The notes under the pieces are model-generated. The model worked only from the letters and a program-made list of their open reading frames with translations, did not search any database and was not told the DNA's origin. The position numbers and the translations under genes were made by a program. A stretch of 64,000 nt of DNA from Candidatus Avimonas caecicola (GTDB lineage: Bacteria; Bacillota; Clostridia; Oscillospirales; Acutalibacteraceae), in the NCBI GenBank assembly GCA_904419875.1, contig CAJFTG010000005.1:1-64000 (forward strand), read 5' to 3'. The stretch's first letter is position 1. Every line of letters starts with the position of its first letter. Of the stretch, positions 27,805-36,815 are shown in pieces.

Positions 27805-29187
27805 TTATTCGGCGCTGGTTGTTGTGTCGGTGCCGGCATCGGTGTTCGGTATCCAGGTGGTGTCGGTATCGGAACCGGTGGTTTCTCCGCCGGTCGGATT
27901 GAACTCGGTGTCCAGATTGGAGGAATTGGCCTCATCCACCTTGCGCTGATACTCCGGCTTGTACTTCTCGATTGCCTGGGAGATGCTCTGTCCTTCGCCG
28001 ACCGCGGCGCAGATCTCGTACGCACCGCCGACCGCGGAGTCGTAGCTGTTGGTGCAGAACGGTTTCTGCGCCAGCGTCTGGTAAAGCTCCACATGGGCGG
28101 GGTCAAGGCTTTCGTTGGTCTTTGCGATATAGGCCGCCTGACCGTCCACCAGCATATCGATCAGCTTGCCGGTGTGCGCGGGGCAGTCGGATCCGTTGCC
28201 GATCGCCCAGCCGGCCGCCGTGATCGGGGAAACGCCCTCGGTATTGTTGGGGCCGGTCGGCATCGGCGCCACGCCGTACTCAAAATCGGCCAGGCCGTAA
28301 TCGCGCGCTGCCAGAATCTGCGCGTCCACCCACTGGAAATCCCCCAGCATCGCCGCGTTGCCGCGGTAGAAGGTGGTCCACGGGTCGCTGTCATAGCCGC
28401 ACCATTTGGAGGTATACACGCCGTCCTGAAGCATTTCCAGCGACTGACGGAGCGCCGGCGCGTCGATGTTGAGCTGATACCGGGAATTGTCGTCCAACGT
28501 CAGCATGGAGGTCGCGTTCATCCCGAAGAACAGGTAGGGATAGTCGGAGGCATAGCCCCAGCGGTTTTCCTCCTTGTCGGTGAGCGCCGCGGCGATCCGG
28601 CTGAAGTTATCCCAGTTCCATTCGCCCTTCTCGTACAGCGCCAGCGGGTCGTCCATGCCCTCGTCCTCGAAGATGTCCTTATTGTAGAAGATCACGGCCA
28701 CGTTGGTTTCGCTGACGGCCACATAATAGTGCCCGCCGTATTTGAAAACCGCATCCATCGTATTCTTGTGCAGATTGGGGTTGTCCAGATTGATGTAGCT
28801 TTCCAGCGGCTGGGTGATCCCTTTGAGCGCAAAACGGGGGTTGTTGTTCGCGCCGTCGTTGATGAGGTCGATGGGGTCACCGCTCTGATAGGCGGACATC
28901 GTGCGTTCATACCAGGTATCCCAGCCGGCGTTGACAAACTCCACCTCAACGTCCGGATACAGCGACCGGAACTCCTCCACCACCGGGTTCTGCCAGGCCG
29001 ATTCCTCGGTGGAATTCGGGTTGTGGCCGGGGATCATGATGGAGAGAGTCGCATTCTTTTCGCTCTCCAGAGACCCTCCCTTTGAACCGGACTCCGTCGT
29101 CCCTCCTGTGGTGCAGCCCGCCAGAGGCAGCAGCGCCAGCCCGGCGGACAGGCCCGCCAGAAGCAGTTTTTTTCGTAAATTCGTCAT
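27805..29187 (-). CDS. ABC sugar-binding lipoprotein (family 1)
   Basis: 460 residues. Type II signal peptide ending LPLAGC (Cys about 25), then the extracellular solute-binding family 1 fold with IMIPGHNPNS, FYNKDIFEDEG at about 170 and the AGWAIGN segment at about 335. The C-terminus is Thr/Asp-rich. It delivers an oligosaccharide to a CUT1 importer; the permeases are probably the products of the genes at 29216 and 35793. ATG at 29187, with GATGAGGA upstream. The DUF4838 genes follow directly. Confidence 0.92.
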   Translation of the reverse strand: MTNLRKKLLLAGLSAGLALLPLAGCTTGGTTESGSKGGSLESEKNATLSIMIPGHNPNSTEESAWQNPVVEEFRSLYPDVEVEFVNAGWDTWYERTMSAYQSGDPIDLINDGANNNPRFALKGITQPLESYINLDNPNLHKNTMDAVFKYGGHYYVAVSETNVAVIFYNKDIFEDEGMDDPLALYEKGEWNWDNFSRIAAALTDKEENRWGYASDYPYLFFGMNATSMLTLDDNSRYQLNIDAPALRQSLEMLQDGVYTSKWCGYDSDPWTTFYRGNAAMLGDFQWVDAQILAARDYGLADFEYGVAPMPTGPNNTEGVSPITAAGWAIGNGSDCPAHTGKLIDMLVDGQAAYIAKTNESLDPAHVELYQTLAQKPFCTNSYDSAVGGAYEICAAVGEGQSISQAIEKYKPEYQRKVDEANSSNLDTEFNPTGGETTGSDTDTTWIPNTDAGTDTTTSAE

Positions 29188-29215
29188 GGGTGTTCCTCAT
29201 CCTTTCTAACCTTAA

Positions 29216-30232
29216 TCAACCGACAATACCGCTTCGCTCCAGCCCCTCGGTAAAAAAGCGCTGGGCAAAAATATATAATACCAGCAGCGGGAGGATGGTG
29301 ACCAAACACCCGCAGGCCAGAATGGATTCCCGCATAAACGTCAGCTCCTGCTGAGCGATGCCGGTCACCATGTTGCTGTTGTCCAGCAGGGAGCTGAGAG
29401 AGGTCAGGTTCACCGAGATTGGGAAGGTCCCGTTATAAAACATGGAGGAAAGATAATAGTCGTTCCAGTACCATACCAGGGAAAAGACCAGCACGGTGGC
29501 GATCATCGAGCCCGCGTTGGGCAGCATGATGCGGGTGAAGGTGCGCAGGGGGCCGCAGCCGTCGATCATCGCCGCCTCCTCCAGTTCCAGCGGCATGTTG
29601 CGGAAAAACTGACGGAGCATGAAAATGTACAGCCCGGACCGGATGCCCATGCCGAGCAGCGCCTGTAAATAAAACAGAATATCCTTGTTGAGCAGGTTGG
29701 TCGTCAGCGGCGCACCGGTGAACAGCCCGACCAGCGACCCGATCCCGAAGAAGTTGAAATTCCGGAAATTAACGTACAGGGGGATGATATACGTCTGCAC
29801 CGGGACGATGATGGTGAAGATCAGCAGGCCGAACAGCAGCTTCTTCCCCCGGAAGCGGAAACGGGCGAAGCCGTATCCCGCCAGCAGCACCGTCACCAGC
29901 TGCAGAAGGACGCTGGGAAGGGTCATGGTCAGCGTTTTCCCGACCGACCTGGTGTAATCCAGCACCTCCAGAGCAATTTTCATCGGCTCCAGGCTGAAGT
30001 TCTGAGGCAGCCAGACAACGGTGGGATTATAGACATCCTGCAGGCTTTTGAAGCCGGAGGACAGCATGTAGATGACCGGATACAGCATCACAAAGCTCAT
30101 TCCGATCAGAAAAACCGTGCGCAGCAGCACAGTCAGGACCCGGGAAACGGCATAATTCACCGAAAGCCGCCGTTTCTCGTAAGCTGCGGCGGCCGCTGAA
30201 AGAAAACCGGCCGGAGATTTCATCGGTTGCAT
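29216..30232 (-). CDS. carbohydrate ABC transporter permease (MalG type)
   Basis: About 338 residues from ATG 30232 (AAGGAAAGG upstream); ATG 30223 is an alternative. Six membrane segments are expected; the coupling EAA loop reads EEAAMIDGCGPLRTFTRIMLPNA at about 240-262, which docks on the ATPase. It resembles CUT1 inner-membrane subunits of oligosaccharide importers. Its heterodimer partner is most likely the permease encoded at 35793, although three surface-protein genes lie between. No ATPase gene is present, so a shared MsmX-type ATPase is expected. Confidence 0.92.
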   Translation of the reverse strand: MQPMKSPAGFLSAAAAAYEKRRLSVNYAVSRVLTVLLRTVFLIGMSFVMLYPVIYMLSSGFKSLQDVYNPTVVWLPQNFSLEPMKIALEVLDYTRSVGKTLTMTLPSVLLQLVTVLLAGYGFARFRFRGKKLLFGLLIFTIIVPVQTYIIPLYVNFRNFNFFGIGSLVGLFTGAPLTTNLLNKDILFYLQALLGMGIRSGLYIFMLRQFFRNMPLELEEAAMIDGCGPLRTFTRIMLPNAGSMIATVLVFSLVWYWNDYYLSSMFYNGTFPISVNLTSLSSLLDNSNMVTGIAQQELTFMRESILACGCLVTILPLLVLYIFAQRFFTEGLERSGIVG

Positions 30233-30356
30233 CCCGCCCTTTCCTTCCCGCCGCACCGGGCCGGAGCCGGATTTCCCGGCTCCGGCCGCAGCGCAGGGGA
30301 TGTGCAAATCGTGGGGTTTTACTTCATCAGAGGTGCGTTCTCCGACCGGAACGGGT

Positions 30357-33300
30357 TTACTCCCTTTCCTTCCGGCTGCGGAGCGCAAAGAGGACAGCGA
30401 TCGAAGCCAGCGCGGCCAGGTCGGCCACCGTCACCAGGAGGGTGGTTTCCCCGGTTGTGGCGCCGCCGGGCACATTGGAGTCGCCGGGATTGTTCGTGCC
30501 GCCGGTCTCCGGCAGCTTGCCGCTCTCCACAAAGACCGGGTTCTGATAATCCGCGTCGGTGTGCACCACCGGATCCGGATTGACCGTCACATAGAAATGG
30601 ACTTCGTCGGTCGCGCCGAAGCTCGCGGGATAATAGATGCTCACGGGCGTGCCGTAGGCAAGCTCCGTATCCTCATCCAGAATCGGGTCGGTCGCCATGT
30701 CGTACACGACGTTGCCCTCGGAATCCAGGATGCGGAGATCCGCGATGGAGAAGGTGCCGTTGGTGTACCAGAGCAGGAAGGTCAGCCGCTCGGTATCCTC
30801 TTCCAGTCCGACAAAGGTAACCGGGCTGCCGTCGTCCTTCTGGAGGTTCACCCACCCGCCGGTGGTGCCGTAATTGCCGCCGGCAACGGAGGCGTTCGCG
30901 GATTCGCCCGCGGCCTCAATCTCAGTGCCGAGCTCCACCTTGATGCGGCCGGTAACCGTATAGGTCTCGCCGGGGGTGAACAGCGAATTGTTCTGCATGA
31001 TGCCCAGAACCGGATTCACCGTGCCGGAGCCCTCCGGAACCTCTATGGTGATCACGCGGTTGGGGATATACTCGTCATCGCCCTTGGTGCGGATCGGGAA
31101 AGAGGTGTCGTGCGTTTCGGCCGCGCCGTAGTCGGAGGCGCTCCACATGCATACGCCGGGTTTCACCGAACGCATATCGCCCTTGCCGTAGAGGTAGGGG
31201 TCGTTGGCCATCGAATAGACGATCTCGCCGTCCGCCGTGACAATGCGCAGGTCGGCGACCGAGAAGGTCCCCTCGGCAAACAGATTGCCGAAATGGATGG
31301 TCAGGTCGCCGGTTTCTTTGCTGAGGCTGTCAAAGCTCAGCAGGTTGCCGTCGGCGTCGGTCAAATCCATCCAGCCGCCGGTGTCTTCGGTAAAGGAAAC
31401 CATTTTCCGGATCATGCCTTCGCTGTACTGGAACTCCACATAGCTTTCCGGGGTCTCGCCGCCCGCCTGGGCCGTCAGGCCGTCCACCTTGACCTTGCCG
31501 AGCAGGTAATAGGGGCCGTCCTCGAAGTTGTCGTACATCAGGCCCAGGCGCATGGTCGGGTTCTCGTTGGAGGTGCTGACGATCGAGATTGTCCGGTTGT
31601 AGCCGTCGGTCGCGGAGGGAGTGCTCGGCTTGCCGGGGTCGTCCGTGCCGGGGTCGTCGGGGTCGCCGGGCTTCTCCGGAATCACAATTTCGGAGGGCTG
31701 AATGGTGGTTTCCAGGATCTCATAGCTCAGCCCCTCGGTGTAGCTGCCGCTGTAGCCGAACCACCAGATGCTGCGGTTGTACGCGCCGGCGCTGAGGCCG
31801 TCGCCGCCGTCCGGGCCCTGGCCGCCGGCCAGAGTCTCCGGCGTCAGTTCCGCATCGGTGTTCATGTCATAGACCACGGTTCCGTCTTCCGCGAGGATCT
31901 GCACGCCGCCCACCGTCAGGGTGCCGCTCGCATACCAGAGCTGGAAGCTGAACCACGGCAGGTTGTCTTCGTTCATCTCATAGGTGCGCTCGAACGCTTC
32001 CCAGCCGCCCGTATTGCCGGTGCGCCCGCTGTGAATGACGCTCCAGTTGCCGTTTGAGCCGGGGATTTCCCCGTAATCCTCCATCTTCATGTAGCCCTTG
32101 ATGGTGTAAGTCTCACCCATGGTGAGAAGCTCGGTCGGGTCCATGAAGCGGATTTTGCCGTTGACGCAGGGGAAAGCGGCCGAACCGTCGACAACCAGCT
32201 TAACCGCCTTAACGTCGATGGGTTCCTGCGGAACGGTGGGGTCGGTCGGATCCGTGGAGGGGTCGGTCGACCCGCCCGGCTGGGAGGGATCGGTGGTGGA
32301 TCCGCTCACCACCGGACCAACTGCCAGAGAAATGTTGTCAAAGCTGGTATAAGCGGCGAAGTACCATACCGAGATATCCCACGGGAAGGCTCCCGCCTCA
32401 CGGTCCTCCAGCAGCTCGTCCGTGCGCATGTCATAAGCGACGTTTCCGTCCCCATCCGTCAGAGTGACATCCGCCAGCGAAAGGGTGCCGGTGGCATACC
32501 AGAACTCAAAGCTGGTGTACGCGCCGGCATTCTGGGTGTACGCAAACGAGAAGGGAACCCAGCCGTCGGTATTGCCGGTAACAGAAAGGGAAGAACCGAT
32601 GTTCACCTTTGCCTGCCCGGCGTCTACAGCCGTGAAATTCTCCACCTTGTAATAGCCCGCAACCGTATAGGTCGTCCCTTCAGTCAGGGATTCGTCGCCG
32701 GTCAGGGACATGCGGCCCTGCGCTTCATTGCCCGTCGAAGTCAGGCTCATAACGCGCTCCGGCTCATAGTCTTTTTCAACCACCGGATCAATGGTGCCGG
32801 ACACGCCGTCCGCCGACCCGTAGAAGCCGAAGTACCAGATGCCGAGCGTATTCGGGAACCAGACGCTGTCCGTCTCCGGCAGAGCGGTGTCGGTGCGCAT
32901 GTCATATACGACTTCCTCGTCTGCATCGATGATGGTGACATCGCCCAGAGAGAGCGTGCCGGTGGAATACCAGAACTCAAAGTACTTGTACTGGTTCGCC
33001 GTGTACTCCATTTCGAAGGCAACCCAGCCGTCCGTATCCGCCGTGAGCTTGACGTTAAACGGCAGAGTCACATTCGGCCCCTGCGCATCCTGGCCGTCAA
33101 GCGGGGCATAATTGTCCAGCTTGTAGTAGCCCTTGACCGTATAGGTCTCCCCCTCGGCCAGCGGCGCTCCGCCGACGATGGCGATTTTGCCGTTCACCTG
33201 CGGAGCCTGCGAGGTCACGCTGATGGTACGCTCCGGCTCATAGCCGCTTGCGCTGACCTTTCCCAGCGGGGAGGCAAAGCCCACCGCCAGCAGCGCCGCG

Positions 33301-33362
33301 ATCAACGCCAAACAGGACAGAACTGCCAGGAATGACCGGCTTTTGCTTATGCGACTGCTCAT
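30357..33362 (-). CDS. five-module secreted surface protein with C-terminal sorting-like signal
   Basis: 1001 residues. A Sec signal peptide ends near residue 38 (KVSASG). Five related modules of about 150-190 residues follow, each with a 'GETYTVKGYYK' type strand, then 'TGTLSLGDVTI' and 'VVYDMRTD'. Modules 2-3 and 3-4 are joined by Pro/Asp/Ser/Thr linkers. The modules look like beta-sandwich carbohydrate-binding domains (CBM4/9-like), an inference from layout only. The C-terminus has LPETGG, about 20 residues of Gly/Asn/Thr, a hydrophobic segment and the tail RSRKERE. ATG at 33362 follows AAGGAGAG. No sortase is encoded nearby. Confidence 0.8.
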   Translation of the reverse strand: MSSRISKSRSFLAVLSCLALIAALLAVGFASPLGKVSASGYEPERTISVTSQAPQVNGKIAIVGGAPLAEGETYTVKGYYKLDNYAPLDGQDAQGPNVTLPFNVKLTADTDGWVAFEMEYTANQYKYFEFWYSTGTLSLGDVTIIDADEEVVYDMRTDTALPETDSVWFPNTLGIWYFGFYGSADGVSGTIDPVVEKDYEPERVMSLTSTGNEAQGRMSLTGDESLTEGTTYTVAGYYKVENFTAVDAGQAKVNIGSSLSVTGNTDGWVPFSFAYTQNAGAYTSFEFWYATGTLSLADVTLTDGDGNVAYDMRTDELLEDREAGAFPWDISVWYFAAYTSFDNISLAVGPVVSGSTTDPSQPGGSTDPSTDPTDPTVPQEPIDVKAVKLVVDGSAAFPCVNGKIRFMDPTELLTMGETYTIKGYMKMEDYGEIPGSNGNWSVIHSGRTGNTGGWEAFERTYEMNEDNLPWFSFQLWYASGTLTVGGVQILAEDGTVVYDMNTDAELTPETLAGGQGPDGGDGLSAGAYNRSIWWFGYSGSYTEGLSYEILETTIQPSEIVIPEKPGDPDDPGTDDPGKPSTPSATDGYNRTISIVSTSNENPTMRLGLMYDNFEDGPYYLLGKVKVDGLTAQAGGETPESYVEFQYSEGMIRKMVSFTEDTGGWMDLTDADGNLLSFDSLSKETGDLTIHFGNLFAEGTFSVADLRIVTADGEIVYSMANDPYLYGKGDMRSVKPGVCMWSASDYGAAETHDTSFPIRTKGDDEYIPNRVITIEVPEGSGTVNPVLGIMQNNSLFTPGETYTVTGRIKVELGTEIEAAGESANASVAGGNYGTTGGWVNLQKDDGSPVTFVGLEEDTERLTFLLWYTNGTFSIADLRILDSEGNVVYDMATDPILDEDTELAYGTPVSIYYPASFGATDEVHFYVTVNPDPVVHTDADYQNPVFVESGKLPETGGTNNPGDSNVPGGATTGETTLLVTVADLAALASIAVLFALRSRKERE

Positions 33363-33454
33363 GTTTCCAACTCTCCTTCTTTTAATTTTATTTCAGCCGC
33401 CGCGGCCTCTGTCTCCACGGCGGTAGAAACCTATGTGCCGCGCCGCCCCGCGGG

Positions 33455-34555
33455 CTACTCCTGCGGACCGTCCCCGTCCTTTTTGACAAAGGGCAGGCGG
33501 AAGGGCAGCTTGATCTTGCCGGTGATGGCGAGGATCCAGATCACGCCGGCCGCCACGATCAGCAGCGCCGCAATCACAATCACAACCACGATCGGCACGA
33601 CAACGCCGATCCGGCCGTCCTCCTCTGCGGCTCCTCCCGCGTTCAGGGTCGTGGGGGCGGTGGTTGCGCGGGAGGACGAACTGGTCGTTTCCCCGGCGGC
33701 GGACGTGGTGGTCTCTTCGGTCGTGGTGGTGGTTTCCTCCGCCTGCGTCGTGGTGTCGGCCGCCTCGGTGGTGGTGGTTGGCGCGGCGGTGGTATCCTCA
33801 AACTGGAGGCCGTGGGTCGTGGTGGTCGCAATCGGCGTGCCGCCGCCGTCGTCCACCGACACCAGCACCGCCGCCGTATTATCGCCGAAGCCGCTCGCCA
33901 GGACCGCCGGCTCCGTGTTGATCTGGGCAATATCCTTCAGGGAGCAGGCGTCCATACCGTTGTCCTCGGCATACTCGAGCAGGTCACGGACATCCCGGTC
34001 CTCATCCAGGGAGTACATCACCTTGCCGGCTGCGTTCTCGATCCGGAAATTGCGGATCGACAGCGTGCCCCGCGCGGCGTACAGCCCGACCTCGACAATG
34101 GCATAGGGCTGAAGCTGTCCGGAAATGCTGATGCCGACAACGTTTTCAAAGGTCATGTCGCCGCCGCCAACCGCCCGGGCCTCCACCCAGCCGTCGGTTC
34201 CCTCGGAGGTTTCGGTGAGGATAAAGCCGGGGTCGTCGCCGGAGGAAGTGTCCAGGGACAGGTAGTGGACGAAGGCCCAGGGCTTATCGGTCGTGTTCAT
34301 CCGGCGGAAGTTGTCAATCCGCCACTCGAACTTGACTGTGAAGGGCCCTCCGGACCCGAACCCCATATCCCGCGAGACAAAGAAGCGGATGACCGGGTTG
34401 ATATCGGTGCCGGGGGAGGTGTTGTCGATGGTGAGCGCAATATGCTCATCCCCCGCGGCGGAGGCTCCCAGCCCGCCGAAGGGAAGGAGCAGTAGCGCCG
34501 CGGTCAGCAGGGTGAGAACGCGTTTAAAAACGGATTTTCCAAAAGATGCTTTCAT
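33455..34555 (-). CDS. Thr-rich membrane-anchored surface protein A
   Basis: 366 residues from ATG 34555 (GGAGGC upstream). Signal peptide ending GASAAG, one module of about 185 residues related to those of the neighbouring five-module protein (GTLSIRNFRI, KVMYSLDED). Then come the motif DLLEYAEDNGMDACSLKDIA, a mucin-like Thr/Glu linker of about 60 residues, a C-terminal membrane helix and a conserved cytoplasmic tail KLPFRLPFVKKD. It is therefore a surface protein held by its C-terminal helix with the module outside. Carbohydrate binding is inferred from context. It is a tandem paralogue of the next gene. Confidence 0.78.
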   Translation of the reverse strand: MKASFGKSVFKRVLTLLTAALLLLPFGGLGASAAGDEHIALTIDNTSPGTDINPVIRFFVSRDMGFGSGGPFTVKFEWRIDNFRRMNTTDKPWAFVHYLSLDTSSGDDPGFILTETSEGTDGWVEARAVGGGDMTFENVVGISISGQLQPYAIVEVGLYAARGTLSIRNFRIENAAGKVMYSLDEDRDVRDLLEYAEDNGMDACSLKDIAQINTEPAVLASGFGDNTAAVLVSVDDGGGTPIATTTTHGLQFEDTTAAPTTTTEAADTTTQAEETTTTTEETTTSAAGETTSSSSRATTAPTTLNAGGAAEEDGRIGVVVPIVVVIVIAALLIVAAGVIWILAITGKIKLPFRLPFVKKDGDGPQE

Positions 34556-34621
34556 TGTTCGTACGCCTCCAGACCAAATTTTTGCCGCATGATTGCCGCG
34601 CGGCCCGGTCATCGGGGCCGG

Positions 34622-35734
34622 CTACTCCTGCGGCCCGGTCCCGTCCTCCTTGACAAAGGGCAGACGGAAGGGCAGCCTGATCTTGCCGGCGATGGCGAGG
34701 ATCCAGATCACGCCGGCCGCCACGACCAGCACCGCCGCAATCACGATGGCCACGATGGCGCCAACCGGCAGGCCGCCCCCGCCGCCCGGGTTCTCCACGG
34801 CTCCCCCCGCGTTCAGGGTCGTGGGGGCGGTGGTTGCGCGGGAGGACGAACCGGTCGTTTCCCCGGCGGCGGACGTGGTGGTCTCTTCGGTCGTGGTGGT
34901 GGTTTCCTCCGCCTCCGTTGTGGTGTCGGCCGCCCCGGTGGTGGTGACCGGCGCGGCGGTGGTATCCTCCATCTGGAGGCCGTGGGTCGTGGTGGTCGCA
35001 ATCGGCGCCGCCCCGCCGTCCTCTTCCATCGTCACATAAACCGCGGCGGTGTTATCGCCGAAGCCGGTGGTCAGGATCTGCGGTTCGGGATTGATGAGGG
35101 CGATATCCTTCAGGGAGCAGTTGGCCATGCCGTTGTCCTCGGCATACTCAAGCAGGTCAAGGACATCCTGGTCCTCGTCCAGGGAGTACACCACCTTGCC
35201 GGCAGCGTTCAGAATGCGGAAATTCCGGATAGACAGCGTCCCCTTGGAGTATAAAAGGCCGATGTTTAATATGCCGTAGTTTTTCAGCTGTCCCATATCG
35301 CTTGCCACGATTTCCTTGAAGGTAATGTAATTCCCGTCGTTGCCCCGGGCATCCACCCAACCGTCCGTGTCCTCGTTGATTCTGAGTTTGGCAAAGGTTT
35401 CCTCGGCCCCCTCTTCATCCGAGGAGTTCAGGGAATAATAATCCACAAGGGCAATGGGCTTGTTCGTGGTATTCATCCGCTGCATACCCTCGACCTTCCA
35501 TTCAAAACGGAGGGTGAAGGGACCGTCTGCCGGCTTAAACCCCTTGTCCTGCGAGGCATAAAAACGGATAAGCGGGTTAATATCGGTGCCGGGGGATACG
35601 TTGCTGATCGTGAGCACGACGTGCTCCTCCGCCGCAGAGGCGGGAAAACCGGCGAAGAAAAGCGAGAGCAGCAGCGCTGCCGCCGCCAGAATCGGGAAAA
35701 GCCGCCCTCTCCTGAATCCTGCCTTCTTTGTCAT
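34622..35734 (-). CDS. Thr-rich membrane-anchored surface protein B
   Basis: 370 residues from ATG 35734; the ribosome site (GGATGG) is weak and ATG 35758 is possible. Architecture is as in protein A: signal peptide ending PASAAE, one module with GTLSIRNFRI and KVVYSLDED, the motif DLLEYAEDNGMANCSLKDIA, Thr-rich linker, membrane helix, tail RLPFRLPFVKED. The modules of A and B differ throughout, yet the DNA encoding the linker is almost identical between the two genes. This suggests a duplication with later gene conversion. Confidence 0.78.
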   Translation of the reverse strand: MTKKAGFRRGRLFPILAAAALLLSLFFAGFPASAAEEHVVLTISNVSPGTDINPLIRFYASQDKGFKPADGPFTLRFEWKVEGMQRMNTTNKPIALVDYYSLNSSDEEGAEETFAKLRINEDTDGWVDARGNDGNYITFKEIVASDMGQLKNYGILNIGLLYSKGTLSIRNFRILNAAGKVVYSLDEDQDVLDLLEYAEDNGMANCSLKDIALINPEPQILTTGFGDNTAAVYVTMEEDGGAAPIATTTTHGLQMEDTTAAPVTTTGAADTTTEAEETTTTTEETTTSAAGETTGSSSRATTAPTTLNAGGAVENPGGGGGLPVGAIVAIVIAAVLVVAAGVIWILAIAGKIRLPFRLPFVKEDGTGPQE

Positions 35735-35792
35735 AATGCACCATCCATTCCATTTCAAAGTTATACGGAAAAGCGGTATCCGCCTTGGCCCG

Positions 35793-36719
35793 TCAATCCA
35801 CTGCGTACTGAGTAAACCGGCTCATAATCAGGTTGACCAGTCCCACCAGCACCAGCACTATGACAAAATAGACCAGTCCGATCGTGGTGCTGTATTCATA
35901 GTTGAGATTGTGGGAATAGGATTCGATCATGAGCATGATTTTGTTGCTGTAATCGGTAAACGAATCGATAATCGAATACACGACCACCACCAGGATGGTG
36001 GGGGAAATCATGGGAATGGTGATCTTCCACAGCTTTTCCCAGGCGGTTGCCCCTTCGATGTCCGCCGCCTCGTAGGAGCTGGGCGAGATATGGTTGACCG
36101 CGGCCAGAAGCAGGATGATCTGCACGCCGGATTTCCAGGTAATGTCGAAAAAGCCGTTGACCACGCTGTTGGCGAAATCCACCATGAAGCCGGGCATGCC
36201 GAACACGTCGATCAGCCCGTCAAAGGAGGGCAGGGCGAACATATACGCCTGCTGCTGCTCGCTGGTGGCCGAGCCGGTCATCATCACCTGCTGCCGCAGA
36301 ATGGTAATCACCACGCCCGAGGCAATCATCACCGGGAAGAAAAACATCGCGCGGAAAAAGGTGTGCCCGCGGTAACGCCCCCGCAGCACCATGGCGATCA
36401 GCAGGCTGAACACCACGATGACCGGCACCTGATAAAGCATGGACCCCAGAGATGAGGTCAGGTTCGGCAGAAAATTGGCGTCCACGGTAAAAACATAAAG
36501 GAAGTTCTCCAGCCCGATAAAGGAGAAGCGGGCCCCGCTTCCCGTCAGGGTTACGTCGCAGAAGGCATAGACCGCGGCCTGCACCATGGGGACGAGAAAG
36601 AAATACACCGCGCCGATGAACCAGGGCAGGATAAACAGCCACCCCCAGCGCTCGCTGCGCTTCTGCGCCGCCGTCCGCTTCGGACGGCGGAGGGCCGCCT
36701 CCCCCGTTTTGTTTTTCAT
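35793..36719 (-). CDS. sugar ABC transporter permease (MalF type)
   Basis: 308 residues from ATG 36719 (GGAAGG 9 bases upstream; ATG 36725 is an alternative). GWLFILPWFIGAVYFFLVPM is the first membrane helix and the EAA loop is YEAADIEGATAWEKLWKITIP at about 220-240. Compared with usual MalF-type subunits it has a long periplasmic insertion around residues 150-195. It is the likely partner of the permease at 29216 and the binding protein at 27805. It starts the second half of the cluster, about 90 bases after the DUF5696 gene. Confidence 0.9.
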   Translation of the reverse strand: MKNKTGEAALRRPKRTAAQKRSERWGWLFILPWFIGAVYFFLVPMVQAAVYAFCDVTLTGSGARFSFIGLENFLYVFTVDANFLPNLTSSLGSMLYQVPVIVVFSLLIAMVLRGRYRGHTFFRAMFFFPVMIASGVVITILRQQVMMTGSATSEQQQAYMFALPSFDGLIDVFGMPGFMVDFANSVVNGFFDITWKSGVQIILLLAAVNHISPSSYEAADIEGATAWEKLWKITIPMISPTILVVVVYSIIDSFTDYSNKIMLMIESYSHNLNYEYSTTIGLVYFVIVLVLVGLVNLIMSRFTQYAVD

Positions 36720-36815
36720 TCGCATCGACCTTCCTTTCCCGCGTTTGCCCGTATTCCCGTTTCCGGCGGAAGCCCGCGGTTCCGGCCGGCCGGGAAAAAG
36801 CCTCCAGCCATGCCG

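Noticed and set aside
26026..29085. A long plus-strand open frame of about 1000 codons opposite the DUF4838 and binding-protein genes
   Set aside because: It is the mirror of three well-supported minus-strand genes; GC-rich third positions keep the opposite strand open. No ribosome-binding site and no recognisable domain.
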